From contig CM075353.1 in NCBI GenBank assembly GCA_037693485.1, positions 64,884,001 through 64,948,000 of the forward strand: 64,000 nucleotides of DNA, written 5' to 3'. The translations under genes and the position numbers were made by a program. This DNA comes from Kitagawia praeruptora. Lineage: Eukaryota; Streptophyta; Magnoliopsida; Apiales; Apiaceae. The notes under the pieces were generated by a model that was not told the DNA's origin, made no database searches, and worked only from the letters and a program-made list of their open reading frames with translations. Below, piece after piece: positions 61,616 to 64,000 of the stretch (positions are counted from its first letter, which is position 1; each line of letters opens with the position of its first letter).

Positions 61616-61867
61616 CTCCCTCCAGTCCAATCCATTTCTTTACATAAAAAACTGCGTATCTGACACGCATTTTAAGGTGCATTTTAAGGATAGTTATATA
61701 ACTTATTTTTGATATTTTCTTTTTTTGTATAAAAATAGAACAATCCTATTTTTATACAAAAAAAGAAAATATCAAAAATAACTTATGGAACTATCCTTAA
61801 AATGCACCTTAAAATCCGTGCCGGAAATTGGTCCGCAAATGTAAACTATTGAAAAAAACAGAGGGAG
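61616..61867. mobile_element. Stowaway-type MITE with long hairpin
   Basis: CTCCCTCCAGTCC and, inverted, ...GAGGGAG are bounded by TA (61614-61615, 61868-61869). The interior, about 61668-61822, folds on itself almost perfectly: TTTTAAGGTGCATTTTAAGG on the left matches its complement on the right across a TATTTTTATAC core. Non-coding. Confidence 0.82.
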
Positions 61868-61869
61868 TA

Positions 61870-63471
61870 GTAAATTGCAAAGTGGTGGCTGAACTTTATC
61901 ACCATTTACATATTTGTGATCGTAATTTGAAATATGCAATATGTTGGTCATATATTGCTTTTGCGTAGCCACTTTTTTGAACGATTTTTTCTCAAAAAAG
62001 TGGTTCTTAGCCGTTCTTTTGAAATGTAAAGTAGTGTCTGGTTGCAAAATTCAAATTCCGACCATTAAAATACAAATCTAAATTAAATTCAGTTACAACA
62101 GTGGCTTGTTTGGCCCGGTTGTTATTTTTGAAGTACAAATTTATGCATTATTAATGAAATCCATCTACAGCGAGCTGCAAAATGGACACCTTGTTGAAAC
62201 GTCCTTGCTGATTCTCCCTTTTGTATCTAATTTTATGTAAGATTTGTTTTGTCGACCGCGACTTGACATCTTGTAGTCTACAACGATGGGCTAGTACACT
62301 CATGTGTAGTAACTTTCACTATATATATCCTGGCTTTATGTATCGCTGTCCTAATTTTCTATTACAATTTACACCCCTGCTAACAAAAAATTAGTAATAC
62401 AACTTTTTGATGGATAGGGTAGGTGATTAGTGTAGAGTTTATGCATTATTAATAAGATTATCAACGCATTGGTAATGGTAATGCCAGTCCCACACTCCTG
62501 TAACTGTTGGTGTATCTTTTGCCTCTGTTTTCTGCTTCTGCATCTTCTTTTTAATGCATGCCACAATCTGAATCTATTATTTTTCTTCTATATTATCCTG
62601 ATACAATGACCTTTTATATGGTTTCAAGTTTTTTTCCTTATCTATGAACTTTGAGGATCACTGTGTAGAATGGAGATTCTGCCATGTTTTTGGTAATTTT
62701 AAGCTGTCCCCCCTCTTTGTGAAGTAAAATTGCAATACCGGTTTTTTTGGTTTGGTTTGAACTCTCGATTGGACAGCGTTGATCACAACTTGTGCACAAT
62801 TTCTTTCAATACAAATGGTTTAAACTATTTGAGTTCATATTCCCATTAGAATAATTTGAACTCCTGAGAATATTATCAGATTTGAACTTAAGATTGTAGG
62901 AGTAGTTACAAATTGTGAGACACGAATGCTTTGGGATTTGTTATGCTTGTTCAATCGAATATGAGGACATGTTTTGTTGCGTGGTTAGGACTCAACTTTT
63001 TATGCTTTGAAGTGGTACTTTTTTAAAATTTGCGTACTATGCATGTTTTTGTATAGGTTAATAAAGTTATCATTTGTATTGATGTTTGTAAGTTCAATTA
63101 ATAAAAGGAAAAAACAAGAACAAGGAGTACTTTTTATTAAAAAAAAAAAAAAAAAAAGAAGAGCAACTAAGAAACAAAGCAAGAGAATGGAGGGAGCAAG
63201 CTAGTAGTCCTCCAACATGGTGCGTGCATGCAAGGAATCATAAGGAAATTGGAAAATACGAAAGATATGGTGTGGAATCTGGAGAATATCTCCAAAGCAA
63301 ACTCAGGTTTGTTAAAAGCAAAATTAAACTAGTAAAGAAATGGAGGGATTTGTAGAAAGATTTTATTCGAGCAAAGGTGGTTTCACGTGCCAGGAACAGT
63401 GGGGATAAAGGTTCCTGATGCCCCCTGCACATGCACTGCAGAAAAAACAAACAAGACACAAGAAGCACAGA
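61870..63471. other. Intergenic, no gene seen
   Basis: AT-rich, with an A-run of about 18-20 near 63141-63159. No ORF worth calling. Confidence 0.5.
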
Positions 63472-63798
63472 TCCCTCTGTCCCATCCATTTCTTTACAAT
63501 TTCTTTTTTGGGTCGTTCCACCATTTCTTTACATTACCCAAAATAGTAAGTTTTAACACTATTACACTCACTACTTCACTTATTTTAACAATACTTTACA
63601 CTATTTCACCCACTACTTAACTTATTTTAACAATAAAATCACTATTACACCCACTACTTCACTTATTTTAACAATAAAATCACTATTACACCCACTATCT
63701 CATTTATTTTAACAATATTACACTCACTATATACCCATTATCCTTAACCTCCGTGTCCAGCCGCCATGTAAAGAACTAGCTGGGACGGAGGGAGGGAG
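63472..63798. mobile_element. Stowaway-type MITE with internal tandem repeats
   Basis: TCCCTCTGTCCCATCC on the left and GGGACGGAGGGAGGGAG on the right. TA follows the right end, but the left TA is changed. Four to five copies of a ~45-bp unit with ACCCACTACTTCACTTATTT lie within. Non-coding. Confidence 0.75.
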
Positions 63799-64000
63799 TA
63801 TAAGATTTGGCAAAGCTCTGCTGTGCTACCTAGTCTGGGGTTCACTCAAGGACGGGACATGCCGCTGCTTGAAACAATGCTGTAATATGCATGGGTTCTA
63901 GTCTTCCCCCTACTGCCTACCTAGCCTACCCTCGTAACCAAACCTACCACTGCCCTTGAAAATGTCAATTCACATTTGTTATCCAGTCCTCTTTTCGTTT

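Overview
This is a 64-kb stretch of AT-rich plant nuclear DNA. It looks like a eudicot: a spliced E2 ubiquitin-conjugating gene with a 5'UTR intron sits among Copia/Sirevirus LTR retrotransposons, hAT, Mutator-like and Stowaway MITEs and a Helitron. The species cannot be fixed from the sequence alone. Only one intact host gene is visible, the E2 gene (CDS exons 58695-60469, + strand). Almost everything else is layered mobile DNA.

Layout. 1-1291: one LTR of a minus-strand Copia element whose body lies off the window or is lost. 2192-2903: a hAT-like MITE; 4290-4556: a second, short hAT MITE. 4790-8344 and 26957-28300: an AT-rich array of tandem and inverted repeats, split by element A. Element A (8345-26956, + strand, 5-bp target duplication ATATA) is an 18.6-kb Sirevirus with 3.3-kb LTRs, a gag-pol broken by stops and a frameshift, a promoter-like and leader-like block, an envelope-position ORF, and an array of polypurine tracts before the 3' LTR. 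29060-30378 (minus): remains of an eL19 ribosomal protein gene and of a plant-mobile-domain-like ORF. 31426-32262: a hAT MITE. 33149-40033 (minus): a Helitron carrying a truncated RepHel gene, itself hit by a Mutator-type MITE that has a related empty site nearby. 40324-41266: a hAT MITE with internal 177-bp repeats. Element B (41816-54785, minus, target duplication GAAAC) is a 13.0-kb Sirevirus with 985-bp LTRs, an uninterrupted pol frame of 1080 codons and a very long, damaged envelope-position ORF. 55624-56476: a Mutator-like element with doubled terminal repeats. 56633-57980: a possible gypsy LTR relic holding a Stowaway. 58.2-60.5 kb: the E2 gene. 61616-61867 and 63472-63798: two more Stowaway MITEs.

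How the parts relate. The two Sireviruses share architecture (LTR, PBS of the initiator-tRNA-Met type, gag with two zinc knuckles, PR-IN-RT-RH, an extra 3' ORF, PPT), but their LTRs and extra ORFs are unrelated by eye. Both are probably non-autonomous now because of nonsense codons and frameshifts. The most interesting signals are the internal promoter/intron-like block before the extra ORF of element A, a 10-bp motif scattered through both the LTRs and coding regions of element B, a WRKY-type W-box cluster in the LTR of A, the polypurine-tract array of A, and the Helitron/MITE history with a paralogous empty site.
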